Shown piece after piece: positions 26,426-36,662 of a stretch of 64,000 nt of DNA. Under the pieces are notes generated by a model that was not told where the DNA came from, ran no database searches, and worked only from the letters and a program-made list of their open reading frames with translations. This DNA is from Aerococcus viridans. Lineage in GTDB: Bacteria; Bacillota; Bacilli; Lactobacillales; Aerococcaceae. How positions within the stretch are numbered: the first letter of the stretch is position 1; each line of letters begins with the position of its first letter. Made by a program: the position numbers and the translations under genes. The stretch spans positions 930,001 to 994,000 of the forward strand of contig NZ_NBTM02000001.1 of NCBI RefSeq assembly GCF_002083135.2, read 5' to 3'.

Positions 26426-28654
26426 ATGAAGAGACTGTTTACATTTGAATTTTGGCAACAGTTTGGGAAGGCCTTGATGGTTGTTATTGCAGTAATGCCA
26501 GCTGCAGGTTTAATGATTTCAATTGGTAAGACCATTCCCTTGTTTGCTGAAAATATTAGTTTTTTAGTTACTACAGGTGGCGTTTTAGAATCAATTGGTT
26601 GGGCCATTATTGGTAATTTACATTTATTATTTGCCATTGCAATTGGTGGCTCTTGGGCTAAAGAACGTGCAGGAGGGGCTTTTGCGGCAGCTGTTGCTTT
26701 TGTCTTAATTAACCGGATTACAGGTGCCTTGTTTGGCGTTACAGCTGAAATGTTAGCTGATCCTGCTGCTGTGACAAGCACGGTATTTGGTCAAACGATT
26801 CCTGTAAATGGCTACTTTACTAGTGTTCTAGAAGCGCCAGCTTTAAACATGGGGGTATTTGTAGGGATTATTTCCGGTTTTATTGGGGCAAGTGCCTACA
26901 ATAAATACTACAATTATCGTAAGCTACCGGAAGTATTATCTTTCTTTAATGGGAAGCGTTTTGTACCATTTGTTGTGATTGTATGGGCTTTAGCAACAGC
27001 TTTAGGATTAGCTGTAGTTTGGCCAGTAATTCAATCAGGTATTAATGCATTTGGTCAATGGATTGCTTCATCTCAAGATACTGCGCCTATTTTAGCACCG
27101 TTTATCTTCGGTACATTAGAACGGTTACTATTACCATTTGGTTTACATCATATGTTAACTATTCCAATTAACTACACCGAACTTGGTGGTACATATGAAA
27201 TTTTAACAGGTGCGCAAGCGGGTGCACAGGTTGTTGGTCAAGATCCATTATGGTTAGCTTGGGCAACAGACTTGGCAAACTTCAACAATGCTGGCGATAC
27301 GCAAAATTATCAATATGTATTAGAAAATTGGGTACCTGCACGATTCAAAGTGGGGCAAATGATTGGTTCTTCAGGTATCTTGATGGGTCTTACATACGCT
27401 ATGTACCGCAATGTTGACCAAGATAAGAAAGATAAATATAAACCAATGTTCATTTCAGCTGCGGCTGCTGTTTTCCTAACTGGGGTAACTGAACCATTGG
27501 AATACATGTTTATATTCATCGCTATGCCTTTATATGTGGTGTATGCGGTGATTCAAGGAGCGGCATTTGCTATGGCGGATGTGTTAAACCTACGCGTGCA
27601 TTCATTCGGGACTATTGAATTCTTGACCCGTATCCCATTATCAGCGCAAGCTGGTATTATGGGTGACGTGATTAACTTCATCTTGGTGACACTGGTATTT
27701 GGTGTATTAACATACTTTATTGCAAACTTCATGATTAAGAAATTTAAATACGCAACACCTGGTCGTTTAGGTAACTACGAAGAGGGATTGGGGGCTGAAC
27801 AAGCTGATAAAGCAACTGATGGCCAAACTTCAGCGATTGCCTCAAATGCGAGCGAGCAACAAATTGCCGACGTTATCTACCTATTAGGTGGTAAAGAAAA
27901 TATCGACTTTGTAGATGCATGTATGACGCGTTTACGTGTGACAGTTAAGGACACTGAAAAAGTAGCTAGCGATGAGTATTGGAAAGCAGCTGGTGCTATG
28001 GGGTTAATGGTTCGCGGTACCGGAGTCCAAGCCATTTACGGACCAAAATCTGACATCTTAAAATCTGACATCAACGACTTGTTGGACGCTGGTACTGCTA
28101 TTCCGGCACCATCAGACAAGGTGACAGGGAAAACAAAGGTCAATAAACCGGCTAATAATACTGGAAAAGGTACGGCGTCTGGTCAAAAGACAGCTATTTT
28201 TGCACCAGTATCTGGGCAATTATTGGATATTTCTGTTGTAAATGACCCAGTATTCTCAGAAAAAATGATGGGAGATGGTTACGCTGTCGAGCCGAAAGAG
28301 GGCGCAACCTCAGCGAAAGTTTACGCACCTGTTGCAGGTAAAATTGTATCGATTTTCCCAAGTCATCATGCAATTGGTATTCAAACAAGTAATGGTCTAG
28401 AAGTATTAGTACATATGGGTATTGATACAAATAATTTTGACCCGGAAATTTTTGGTCTAACAATTAAGGTAGATCAAGAAGTAACTGCTGGACAAGTGAT
28501 TGGTGAAATTAACTTACGAGCGGTTGAAGAAGCAGGTAAAGAAAAAACAGTTATCGTAGTGGTAACCAACTCAGATGCTATTGATCGAATTGACTTGTCT
28601 GAAGCTGATCAACAAATTGATGGGGGCCAGAAAGCAGGAGAGATTCTTTCTTAA
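26426..28654 (+). CDS. malT: PTS maltose/glucose-type EIICBA permease
   Basis: This 742-residue fused permease starts at ATG 26426 with AAAGGAG 8 bases upstream. EIIC (about 1-430) includes GVTEPLEYMFIF. EIIB follows with the phosphocysteine in VDACMTRLRVTVKD. A flexible linker rich in Asn, Thr and Lys leads to EIIA (about 600-742) with the phosphohistidine in VLVHMGIDT. This layout matches streptococcal MalT and PtsG. Location in a maltodextrin island and a MalR-like operator favour maltose. The EIIA could also phosphorylate GlvC. Confidence 0.88.
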   Translation: MKRLFTFEFWQQFGKALMVVIAVMPAAGLMISIGKTIPLFAENISFLVTTGGVLESIGWAIIGNLHLLFAIAIGGSWAKERAGGAFAAAVAFVLINRITGALFGVTAEMLADPAAVTSTVFGQTIPVNGYFTSVLEAPALNMGVFVGIISGFIGASAYNKYYNYRKLPEVLSFFNGKRFVPFVVIVWALATALGLAVVWPVIQSGINAFGQWIASSQDTAPILAPFIFGTLERLLLPFGLHHMLTIPINYTELGGTYEILTGAQAGAQVVGQDPLWLAWATDLANFNNAGDTQNYQYVLENWVPARFKVGQMIGSSGILMGLTYAMYRNVDQDKKDKYKPMFISAAAAVFLTGVTEPLEYMFIFIAMPLYVVYAVIQGAAFAMADVLNLRVHSFGTIEFLTRIPLSAQAGIMGDVINFILVTLVFGVLTYFIANFMIKKFKYATPGRLGNYEEGLGAEQADKATDGQTSAIASNASEQQIADVIYLLGGKENIDFVDACMTRLRVTVKDTEKVASDEYWKAAGAMGLMVRGTGVQAIYGPKSDILKSDINDLLDAGTAIPAPSDKVTGKTKVNKPANNTGKGTASGQKTAIFAPVSGQLLDISVVNDPVFSEKMMGDGYAVEPKEGATSAKVYAPVAGKIVSIFPSHHAIGIQTSNGLEVLVHMGIDTNNFDPEIFGLTIKVDQEVTAGQVIGEINLRAVEEAGKEKTVIVVVTNSDAIDRIDLSEADQQIDGGQKAGEILS

Positions 28655-28681
28655 GACAGAAATCAACATATAGTAGGAAGA

Positions 28682-28714
28682 TAGTTAATGGTTAACAAGC
28701 CATTAGCTATTTTT
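28682..28714 (+). terminator. Intrinsic terminator after malT
   Basis: TAGTTAATGG (28682-28691) pairs with CCATTAGCTA (28700-28709), followed by a T run. Confidence 0.75.
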
Positions 28715-28725
28715 CTAATCACAAA

Positions 28726-28739
28726 TGTAAGCGTTTTCT
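28726..28739 (+). promoter_or_regulatory. cre box upstream of the GH13 gene
   Basis: TGTAAGCGTTTTCT fits the cre consensus. It lies about 50 bases before the start codon, probably between promoter and gene. Confidence 0.6.
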
Positions 28740-28790
28740 AAAATGGGAAATAATTAAAATCAAAGTAGGGTAGAGAAAAGAGGGACACTA

Positions 28791-30608
28791 TTGGATTTAG
28801 CAGCTTTATACCATCGTCCAGAAAGTGAATTTGCTTATTTATATACGGAAGATACTGTTCATATCCGCTTGCGTACAAAGAAAGATGATGTGGTAAAAGT
28901 AAATTTATTAGCTGGAGATACTTATTTACATTATTCAGAAGCTTGGTATCAGACAGGTCAAGCTATGACTAAGGTGGCTACTAGTGATATACATGACTTT
29001 TGGCAGTGTGAATGGCAATTAGCGCCTAATCGTTTGGCATATGCTTTTCGTGTTCAAGGTAATGATGGCGAGCAAGTATTTTATTGTGATCGAGGGGTTT
29101 ATCCAATAGATGATCATGATATTTTGAAACAAGTAAATGCATATTTTCGTCTGCCATACTTCCATGAAATTGACCGAGTAAAAACACCAGTTTGGGTGAA
29201 GGATACGGTCTGGTATCAGATTTTTCCTGAACGGTTTGCGAATGGAGATCCTACCAATGATCCAGAAAACACTTTGCCCTGGGGCGCTAGAAAACATCCG
29301 CGTCACGATGATTTCTACGGTGGTGACTTACAAGGTATTATCGATCATCTGGACTACTTGGAGAATTTGGGGATTACGGGTATCTATTTAACGCCTATTT
29401 TTAAAGGTGACACGAATCATAAATATGATACTAATGACTATATGACAATTGACCCAGCATTTGGTCATCCTAAAATATTGAAGGAACTGGTTAGTCAAGC
29501 TCATGCTCGCGGTATGAGGGTTATGTTAGATGCTGTTTTTAATCATATTGGCTATACCTCTAATCAATGGCAGGATGTATTAACCAATCAAGCTGATTCG
29601 GTTTATAGCGACTGGTTTTATGTGCAAGAATTCCCTGTTAAAGCCTTTGAAGCAGTTGATTACAGTGGTGGTGAACAGTTTGACCGTCACCAATTAACTT
29701 ATCAAACCTTTGCGTTCGAACCACATATGCCTAAATTAAATACAGCCAATCCACAAGTTAAGGCATACTTACTAGAGGTTGCTCGTCACTATATTCAAAC
29801 CTTTGATATCGATGGCTGGCGATTAGATGTTGCCAATGAAGTAGACCATCAATTTTGGAAAGATTTCCATCGAACTTGCGTTAACTTGAAGGCAGATTTC
29901 TATATTGTAGGTGAAATTTGGCATTCAGCTCAACGATTCCTTGAAGGGGATGAATTCCATGCCATTATGAATTATCCGCTGACAGACCAAATCAAAGACT
30001 TTTTCTTTGGACCTGTAGTAAAGGATCATACAATTGAAAACATTATGACTAATCGACAATTTATAGACAGGATAACCAGTCAGCGAATGCTTTATCGGGC
30101 ACAAACCAATCAGGTTCAATTTAACTTACTGGATTCCCACGATACAGACCGAATCCTGACAAGGGCTAACTATGACAGAGATAAGGTGCAATCGGCACTC
30201 GTTTTTATGTTCTTACAAACGGGGACACCTTGCATCTATTATGGTACAGAAATCGGCTTAGATGGCGGTAATGACCCTGATAATCGCAAATGTATGGTCT
30301 GGGAAAAGGACAAGCAAGACCAAGCGATGTGGCAATTTACCAAGGACCTGATTCAAATGCGACGGAACTATAGTGACCTCATCAACTTGGGGACCCTAGA
30401 CTGGTCACAGGACTTGCCTAGTGAGCGAATTTTAGCCTTTACAAAGACTTACCGAGGACAAACTTTGCGCGCCTATTTTAACCAGGGTAATCAAGACCTG
30501 CAGATAGGTCTAGATAAAAATACAAAAATTGTCCTCACAAACCTTGCAGAAGTTGAAGGCGGTTACATTCAAGTGAGACCGGGAACCTACATGGTTAGTG
30601 TAAATTAA
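28791..30608 (+). CDS. GH13 neopullulanase / maltogenic amylase / cyclomaltodextrinase
   Basis: This 605-residue cytoplasmic glucosidase of subfamily GH13_20 has an N-terminal CBM34-like beta domain (about 1-130), then the barrel starting WVKDTVWYQIFPERFANGDP. The nucleophile aspartate lies in GWRLDVANEV, the acid glutamate in IVGEIWH and the transition-state aspartate in LLDSHDTDRI. It has no signal peptide, so it acts on imported maltodextrins or cyclodextrins. The start is TTG 28791 with AGAGGG upstream. It fits with the MalEFG importer downstream and MalQ and MalP further on. Confidence 0.9.
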   Translation: MDLAALYHRPESEFAYLYTEDTVHIRLRTKKDDVVKVNLLAGDTYLHYSEAWYQTGQAMTKVATSDIHDFWQCEWQLAPNRLAYAFRVQGNDGEQVFYCDRGVYPIDDHDILKQVNAYFRLPYFHEIDRVKTPVWVKDTVWYQIFPERFANGDPTNDPENTLPWGARKHPRHDDFYGGDLQGIIDHLDYLENLGITGIYLTPIFKGDTNHKYDTNDYMTIDPAFGHPKILKELVSQAHARGMRVMLDAVFNHIGYTSNQWQDVLTNQADSVYSDWFYVQEFPVKAFEAVDYSGGEQFDRHQLTYQTFAFEPHMPKLNTANPQVKAYLLEVARHYIQTFDIDGWRLDVANEVDHQFWKDFHRTCVNLKADFYIVGEIWHSAQRFLEGDEFHAIMNYPLTDQIKDFFFGPVVKDHTIENIMTNRQFIDRITSQRMLYRAQTNQVQFNLLDSHDTDRILTRANYDRDKVQSALVFMFLQTGTPCIYYGTEIGLDGGNDPDNRKCMVWEKDKQDQAMWQFTKDLIQMRRNYSDLINLGTLDWSQDLPSERILAFTKTYRGQTLRAYFNQGNQDLQIGLDKNTKIVLTNLAEVEGGYIQVRPGTYMVSVN

Positions 30609-30673
30609 GCTAGTCGACATTAAAAGATACTTTGCAATATATTAAAAGTAAAAAAATATTTTTAAAACTTATA

Positions 30674-30728
30674 CGAAAACGGTTGCGAAGAAAATAATCA
30701 TATGCAATAATTCGTGTAAGCGATTACA
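30674..30728 (+). promoter_or_regulatory. malE promoter with MalR-type and cre operators
   Basis: The operator-like CGAAAACGGTTGCG (30674-30687) overlaps a -35 TTGCGA (30683-30688), which is 17 bases from AATAAT (30706-30711). A perfect cre palindrome, TGTAAGCGATTACA (30715-30728), covers the start site. Confidence 0.75.
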
Positions 30729-30761
30729 CTATGGGTATTTATATTTTAGGAGGAAAAGTAA

Positions 30762-32036
30762 ATGAGTAAATTGCAGTGGAAGAAAACAGCCTTTGGTTTG
30801 GTAACAGCGTCAGCTGCTTTAGTGCTTGCAGCATGTGGGAATGGTGGCGAAGAATCTGCTAGTTCAGATGGCGGATCAGATAGCGCAAGCGGTAGTACCT
30901 TACAAGTATCAGTTGGTGCTGACTATGTAGATTACGTAAACGAAATTGCCCCAGCCTTTGAAGAAGAGACAGGGATTGACGTTGAAGTTGTTGAACGTGA
31001 AATGTTCGAAACCTTAGATTCACTTTCATTAGATGGTCCGGCAGGGATTGCGCCAGACGTGACAATCGCCCCTTACGACCGGATTGGAAACCTAGGTATT
31101 CAAGGACATTTATTACCAGTAACACTGCCAGATGATGGTCGTTATGACGAAACAGACGAGCGTCAAGTAACAGCTAATGACGAAATTTACGGTATGCCTT
31201 ATGTAGTTGAAGCCTTAGTCCTTTACTACAACAAAGAATTAATCGATACTGCCCCAACAACATTTGAAGAATTGGAAGCCTTATCAGAAGATTCAGCATA
31301 TGACTACTCTTCTGAATCAGGCAAAAACACTGGCTTCTTAGCAAACTGGGTAGACTTCTACTCTGCTTACGGTTTAATTGCTGGTTACGGTGGCTACATC
31401 TTCGGGCAAGATGGTACTGATACAGCTGACATCGGTTTAAATACTGAAGGTGCTGTTGAAGGGATTGAATATGCACAAACATGGTACGAAAAATGGCCAG
31501 AAGGTATGTTAGATACAACTTCAGCTGGTAGCTTCGTAGATGAAACCTTCATCTCTGGCAGTACAGCTGCAGTAATCGGCGGACCATGGTCTGCAGCTTC
31601 TTACCAAGAAGGTGGCGTTGACTACGGCGTTGCTGCAATCCCAACATTGCCAAATGGGGAAGCTTACCAAACATTCGGTGGTGGTAAGGGCTGGGTTATT
31701 TCAGGTTATACTGAAAATGAAGAAGCCGCACAACAATGGTTAGAATATGTAACGACTGAAGAAAATATGAATAGCCTACATGAATTTAACTCAGAAGTAC
31801 CAGCTAACCAACAAGCCCGTCAGGCAATTGTGGATGCCGGTGAAAATGAATTAGCTATCGCTGTTATCGAGCAATATAACGATGCTGTACCAATGCCAAA
31901 TATTCCAGAAATGGCTGAAGTTTGGACAGGTGCTGAAACAATGATGTTTGATGCAGTATCAGGCAACAAATCTGCACAACAATCAGCAGACGACGCGGTA
32001 CAAGTTATTGCAGACAATATTGCACAAAAATACTAA
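30762..32036 (+). CDS. malE: Maltose/maltodextrin-binding lipoprotein
   Basis: This 424-residue solute-binding protein of the ABC importer has a signal peptide with the lipobox LAAC (Cys27), a Ser/Gly-rich linker, and a type 1 sugar-binding fold (LQVSVGADYVDYVNEIAPAFEEETG; GPWSAASYQEGGVDYGVAAIP; GGGKGWVIS). It should be tethered outside the membrane and feed MalFG. AGGAGG lies 9 bases before ATG 30762. It heads malE-malF-malG-malA-malK; a hairpin between malE and malF probably makes malE the most abundant product. Confidence 0.93.
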   Translation: MSKLQWKKTAFGLVTASAALVLAACGNGGEESASSDGGSDSASGSTLQVSVGADYVDYVNEIAPAFEEETGIDVEVVEREMFETLDSLSLDGPAGIAPDVTIAPYDRIGNLGIQGHLLPVTLPDDGRYDETDERQVTANDEIYGMPYVVEALVLYYNKELIDTAPTTFEELEALSEDSAYDYSSESGKNTGFLANWVDFYSAYGLIAGYGGYIFGQDGTDTADIGLNTEGAVEGIEYAQTWYEKWPEGMLDTTSAGSFVDETFISGSTAAVIGGPWSAASYQEGGVDYGVAAIPTLPNGEAYQTFGGGKGWVISGYTENEEAAQQWLEYVTTEENMNSLHEFNSEVPANQQARQAIVDAGENELAIAVIEQYNDAVPMPNIPEMAEVWTGAETMMFDAVSGNKSAQQSADDAVQVIADNIAQKY

Positions 32037-32059
32037 GTGACACCCCTTTAAAAAATTTG

Positions 32060-32104
32060 AGGATGGTTTAGCTAATGGTTTAGTAATCATCGCTGAGCCA
32101 TCCT
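32060..32104 (+). terminator. malE-malF intercistronic hairpin
   Basis: A 13-base-pair stem with G-U pairs (AGGATGG/CCATCCT outermost) is followed by only a broken T tract. It looks like a leaky terminator or an mRNA-stabilising hairpin. Confidence 0.6.
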
Positions 32105-32204
32105 TCTTATTATAAGAAGTGGCATAAATTTTTAAGTAATGAACCATTAAACAAAAAGAATCTATGATACTTGTCATGGTTTTCTAGTGAAGGAGTTGGT
32201 TGCA

Positions 32205-33542
32205 GTGGTTAAAACTGCAAAAGAAAGAAAAAAAGTGAACTTCACTTCTGAGCAAAAGAGTCGTATCAATCAAGCGACTTTGGCCTCAATCATCCCTGGT
32301 GGTGGGCAATTTGTAAACAAGCAAGTCCTTAAAGGCGTCATCTTTTTAGTGATTTTTGCCTTATACATTCTCCACTTATTCAGCTTTGGGTTTGATGCCT
32401 TCAATGGCTTAATTACCCTAGGTGTAACACCTCGTGAAGATCATTCCCTCTTCTTATTAATTGAAGGGGTACTTGAATTATTAATAACTGTCATCTTTTT
32501 TATTTTCTACGCCGTACAAATGTGGGATGCGCGCAATGTGGCTAAACTAAATGCCATCAACCCAGACAAGGTCAACCGATCAGCCAAGGATATCTTAAAT
32601 AACCTTTACGAATCAGGTTTCCCTTATCTATTAACCATCCCAGCCTATATCTTAATGTTATTTGCCATTGTGTTCCCAGTAGTAGTAACGATCCTAATCG
32701 TATTTACCAACTACGACTTTCAACACATTCCACCCGCTAAATTAATCGAGTGGACAGGGTTTGAGACCTTTAATTCAATCTTTACCCTAACAACCTACCG
32801 AGAAACATTCGGTGCCGTATTCTCATGGACCGTCATTTGGACCCTATTTGCTACAACCTTGCAAGTAGGTCTAGGCATCTTCCTAGCGATTCTGATGAAC
32901 CAACCATTCATCAAATTCCGTCGCTTTTTCGGGGTTATCTTGCTATTACCATGGGCGGTACCAGCCTTCATCTCAATCTTAACCTTTTCAAATATGTTCA
33001 ACCCATCTGCCGGAGCCATCAACTCCCAGGTCATTCCGTTTATCAATAACTTTATCCCATTCTTGGAAATTCCAGCACTAGCCTGGAAAACGGACCCATT
33101 CTGGACCAAGGTGGCCTTAATTTCTATCCAGGGTTGGCTTGGTTTCCCATATATTTACGTATTGACCACGTCAATTTTACAATCTATTCCAGGTGAGTGG
33201 TACGAAGCCGCTTCAATCGACGGGGCTTCACCAATCCAAAAATTTCGATTCATTACCTTCCCGCATATCTTGTCAGTTGCGGCACCGGTATTAATCACGC
33301 AATACACAGGAAACTTCAACAACTTCACAATGATTTACCTATTTAATGAAGGTGGACCTGGTTCAGTAGGGAACAATGCCGGGACTACAGATATCTTGAT
33401 TTCATGGGTCTACAAGTTGACAACAGGGCAATCGCCACAATATAACGTATCATCCGCGATTACCATCATCATCTCAACTATAGTTATTGTGATTTCATTG
33501 ATCATCTTTAAATACACCAATGCTTTTGAAATGGAGGATTAA
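32205..33542 (+). CDS. malF: Maltodextrin ABC importer permease MalF
   Basis: This 445-residue membrane subunit starts at GTG 32205 behind AAGGAG; a GTG 18 bases upstream in frame overlaps that ribosome site. It has an N-terminal region with two to three helices (PGGGQFVNKQVLKGVIFLVIF) typical of Gram-positive MalF, then the permease core with the EAA loop EWYEAASIDGASPIQKF that contacts MalK. It pairs with MalG. Confidence 0.93.
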   Translation: MVKTAKERKKVNFTSEQKSRINQATLASIIPGGGQFVNKQVLKGVIFLVIFALYILHLFSFGFDAFNGLITLGVTPREDHSLFLLIEGVLELLITVIFFIFYAVQMWDARNVAKLNAINPDKVNRSAKDILNNLYESGFPYLLTIPAYILMLFAIVFPVVVTILIVFTNYDFQHIPPAKLIEWTGFETFNSIFTLTTYRETFGAVFSWTVIWTLFATTLQVGLGIFLAILMNQPFIKFRRFFGVILLLPWAVPAFISILTFSNMFNPSAGAINSQVIPFINNFIPFLEIPALAWKTDPFWTKVALISIQGWLGFPYIYVLTTSILQSIPGEWYEAASIDGASPIQKFRFITFPHILSVAAPVLITQYTGNFNNFTMIYLFNEGGPGSVGNNAGTTDILISWVYKLTTGQSPQYNVSSAITIIISTIVIVISLIIFKYTNAFEMED

Positions 33543-33545
33543 GCC

Positions 33546-34403
33546 ATGGCTGAGAAAAAATTAGCTAACACGCAAAAACGCGGCCGCTTTTGGACCCAAT
33601 TCTTTACCTATGCCTTCTTAGTCTTTATGGCAATCATCATCATCTATCCCTTACTGATCACCATTACATCAGCCTTCAGGGGTGGAAACTTAATTGCCTT
33701 TAACTTGAACTTCTCAGGTCAGTTTACCCTAAGTAACTTTGAACGCTTGTTTACAGAAACCCAATACGGTCAGTGGTATATTAATACTTTAATCGTTGCG
33801 GTGATTACCATGGCCTTACAGGTAACGATTATTACCTTAGCCGGATATGCCTACTCAAGATACCGGTTCGCAGGTCGTAAACAATCCCTAAAATTCTTCA
33901 TCATCGTTCAAATGGTTCCAACAACAGCAGCCTTGACCGCCTTTTACGTTATGGCCTTACTAGTTGGGGGGCTAGACAAATTATGGTTCTTGATTTTCGC
34001 CTATGTCGGCGGGTCAATCCCAATGAACTCATGGTTGATGAAAGGGTATTTTGATACCGTGCCAATTGACCTAGATGAATCCGCAAAATTAGACGGGGCA
34101 GGCCACTTACGGACCTTTGGACAAATCGTCTTACCGTTAGTGCGTCCAATGATTTCAGTGCAAGCCTTATGGGCATTTATGACCCCATTCGGTGAGTACA
34201 TGCTAGCCCGTTTCATCTTGCGTTCACCAGAAAATTACACCGTAGCCATCGGGTTACAACAATTTATTACCAATCCTCGTGAACAACGGGTAACCCTATT
34301 CGCGGCAGGGGCGCTCTTAATCGCCTTACCAATTTCAATCATGTTCTTCTACTTACAAAAGAACTTTGTATCTGGTTTAACTGCTGGTGGTACGAAAGGG
34401 TAA
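33546..34403 (+). CDS. malG: Maltodextrin ABC importer permease MalG
   Basis: This 285-residue permease has six predicted helices and the EAA loop [17 protein letters not shown]. It starts at ATG 33546, three bases after the malF stop, with GGAGG inside the malF end. The C-terminus [12 protein letters not shown] is characteristic of MalG. Confidence 0.94.
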   Translation: MAEKKLANTQKRGRFWTQFFTYAFLVFMAIIIIYPLLITITSAFRGGNLIAFNLNFSGQFTLSNFERLFTETQYGQWYINTLIVAVITMALQVTIITLAGYAYSRYRFAGRKQSLKFFIIVQMVPTTAALTAFYVMALLVGGLDKLWFLIFAYVGGSIPMNSWLMKGYFDTVPIDLDESAKLDGAGHLRTFGQIVLPLVRPMISVQALWAFMTPFGEYMLARFILRSPENYTVAIGLQQFITNPREQRVTLFAAGALLIALPISIMFFYLQKNFVSGLTAGGTKG

Positions 34404-34466
34404 TACATGATTTTTCACAAGTAACTTACGGATTAAGCAAGCAATTAGCAGATAGAAAGATAGGCG

Positions 34467-35315
34467 ATGAACGTGTTAAAAGCAATATTTCCCATCAATT
34501 ACTTTAAGAGTATTTGGACACCAAGCAAAATTTGGTTTAACCGCCATGACCTCAAATGGTGGCAAATGTTGCTGGTCATCCTCTTCTTAAACGGATTGAT
34601 GACAATTCCAGTAACCTTAAACTATGCCAATATGACCGAGTTTCCCGTAACCGACTACTATCCCAATGCCATGGCCCTTGTAGATAACCAAGTGGTAGCC
34701 GAGATCCAGCAAGTCACCTTTGAAAATGGAGAAATGCTGATCGGCCAACAAGTAGTTTCAGAAAGCGCTGAAGGAACCGTCGCCTTTGGATTAGCAGACG
34801 ATCAGCTAGAGACACTGGTTGCTAGCGGGAAAACGGCACTCATTTTCCAAGAGAATCAATTCGTCTTAATGGAAGCCGGGGCGCCAACGGCAACGGTCCT
34901 TTATACTAAAGACTTCGACTTGACAGGGCTTGACCAAGCAGGTATTCAGGAAAGCTTGAGCCAGCAATGGTTAGACCAAAACCGCGTCTTAGTGGTCTTG
35001 ATCTTCTCGAGTGTGATCAGCTTGATATTCCTAGCCATGAACCTATTCTTAGTTGGGATTGCGGCCCTAATGTTCTATATGACCAAGGGGAGCCCAGTTA
35101 CGTCCATTGAAACTTATAAAGAGTCCATCAATTTAATCCTAAACGCCCTATCACTGCCGACCTTCTTGGCTATGGCTTACGGTTTATACAACTTTGATGT
35201 ATCTTTAATGGCTAGCTTGCAAACAATCGGTCTAGTGACCATGCTGCTCTTAGTCATGTGGAAAACAAGATTCCGCGACCAAACCTTGGACGAATTTCAA
35301 CTGTTAGAAGCTTAA
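34467..35315 (+). CDS. malA: DUF1189 membrane protein (MalA-like)
   Basis: This 282-residue protein has one N-terminal transmembrane helix (about 37-55), an extracellular region of about 130 residues, then three helices (about 178-270). The opening FPINYFKSIWTPSKIWFNRH is diagnostic of DUF1189. Streptococcal MalA has the same family and operon position, but its biochemical role is not established; it is likely a membrane accessory of maltodextrin uptake. It lies between malG and malK in an operon read in one direction. Confidence 0.8.
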   Translation: MNVLKAIFPINYFKSIWTPSKIWFNRHDLKWWQMLLVILFLNGLMTIPVTLNYANMTEFPVTDYYPNAMALVDNQVVAEIQQVTFENGEMLIGQQVVSESAEGTVAFGLADDQLETLVASGKTALIFQENQFVLMEAGAPTATVLYTKDFDLTGLDQAGIQESLSQQWLDQNRVLVVLIFSSVISLIFLAMNLFLVGIAALMFYMTKGSPVTSIETYKESINLILNALSLPTFLAMAYGLYNFDVSLMASLQTIGLVTMLLLVMWKTRFRDQTLDEFQLLEA

Positions 35316-35444
35316 TCAAGCCAGTAGGATTTTGAAGCCTGTTTGAACCTAGACCAGATGCTTTAAATAGATCATGTATCACCTTTAAAAAGTTTAAGAA
35401 AATGACAATTGAACTGTGCATTTTTGAAGATAGGAGAATGCCTT

Positions 35445-36548
35445 GTGGCTGAAATAAAATTAAATCATATTTATAAAAAATACGACAATGCGGAGAAGTT
35501 TTCGGTAACGGACTTCAATTTAGATATTAAAGACAACGAATTTATTGTTTTCGTAGGCCCTTCCGGATGCGGGAAATCGACAACCTTACGGATGGTAGCC
35601 GGTTTGGAAGATATTACTAAAGGGGACTTGGTCATTGACGGACAAGTCGTTAACGATGTGGCACCTAAAACCCGTGACATCGCCATGGTATTCCAAAACT
35701 ATGCCCTATACCCGCATATGACTGTGCGTGAAAACATGGCATTCGGTTTGAAATTGCGTAAGGTAGACAAGAAAGAAATTGATTCGCGCGTGGATGAAGC
35801 GGCAGAATTACTGCAAATAACGGACTTATTAGAACGTAAACCAGCCGCCTTATCTGGTGGGCAACGTCAACGTGTAGCCTTAGGACGTGCAGTAGTCCGT
35901 CAACCTAAAGCCTTCTTGATGGATGAGCCTTTATCCAACTTGGATGCCAAATTACGGGTTCACATGCGGTCTGAGATCGCTAAATTACATAAACGTTTAA
36001 ACACAACCATCATCTATGTAACCCATGACCAAACAGAAGCCATGACTTTGGCTGACCGGATTGTCATTATGAATGCAGGTGAAATCCAACAGGTAGGGAC
36101 ACCACTTGAAGTTTATAACAACCCAGAAAATGCCTTTGTAGCAGCATTTATGGGGTCGCCTGCCATGAACCTAGTGGATGTGAAGTATGAAGCTGGCCAA
36201 ATCCATTTAGAGGGTGGCACGAAACTTGAAGTAACCTTACCAACTCGTCGTATTTTAGACGAGAAAGGTTATGACGGTAAAACAGTTACCTTTGGTATTC
36301 GACCAGAAGATATGCAATCTGAACAATTAGCTTTAGATGCAACGCCAGAAACAGTTGTAGAACCAATGATTACGGTATCAGAATTAACTGGTGCAACATC
36401 AATCCTTTACTTAGATGTAAATGGCCAAGAATTTATCGCGGTTGTAGATGCCCGTGATTACCATGAAGTTGGTTCAACCATCAAGATTGCCTTTAACATG
36501 AACAAAGCGCACTTCTTTGATGTTGAAACGGGTAAAGTGATTAAATAG
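35445..36548 (+). CDS. malK: Sugar ABC transporter ATPase (MalK/MsmX family)
   Basis: This 367-residue ATPase starts at GTG 35445 with TAGGAG 8 bases upstream. Walker A is GPSGCGKST, the Q-loop VFQNYALYPHMTV, the signature LSGGQRQRVALGRA and Walker B FLMDEPLSNLDAKLR. The C-terminal TOBE/OB regulatory domain contains FGIRPEDM. It energises MalEFG and, like MsmX/MsmK proteins, might also serve other importers. Here it is encoded inside the mal operon rather than elsewhere. Confidence 0.93.
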   Translation: MAEIKLNHIYKKYDNAEKFSVTDFNLDIKDNEFIVFVGPSGCGKSTTLRMVAGLEDITKGDLVIDGQVVNDVAPKTRDIAMVFQNYALYPHMTVRENMAFGLKLRKVDKKEIDSRVDEAAELLQITDLLERKPAALSGGQRQRVALGRAVVRQPKAFLMDEPLSNLDAKLRVHMRSEIAKLHKRLNTTIIYVTHDQTEAMTLADRIVIMNAGEIQQVGTPLEVYNNPENAFVAAFMGSPAMNLVDVKYEAGQIHLEGGTKLEVTLPTRRILDEKGYDGKTVTFGIRPEDMQSEQLALDATPETVVEPMITVSELTGATSILYLDVNGQEFIAVVDARDYHEVGSTIKIAFNMNKAHFFDVETGKVIK

Positions 36549-36559
36549 CTAGCTCGACT

Positions 36560-36601
36560 AAGGTACATGCGAATCTTACTCAAATCGTGTGTGCCTTTTT
36601 C
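36560..36601 (+). terminator. Terminator after malK
   Basis: AAGGTACATGCGA (36560-36572) pairs, with wobbles, with TCGTGTGTGCCTT (36585-36597), followed by TTT. Confidence 0.7.
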
Positions 36602-36613
36602 TATAGAAATAAA

Positions 36614-36628
36614 AGAAACCGGTTGCAT
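36614..36628 (+). promoter_or_regulatory. MalR-type operator before the Gfo/Idh-ThuA operon
   Basis: AGAAACCGGTTGCAT carries the same CGGTTGCAT core as the malT and malQ promoters, again with TTGCAT (36623-36628) in the -35 position. The -10 is less clear. Confidence 0.6.
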
Positions 36629-36662
36629 TGATTGCTAAATAAATATTTTAAGGAGGATTCAC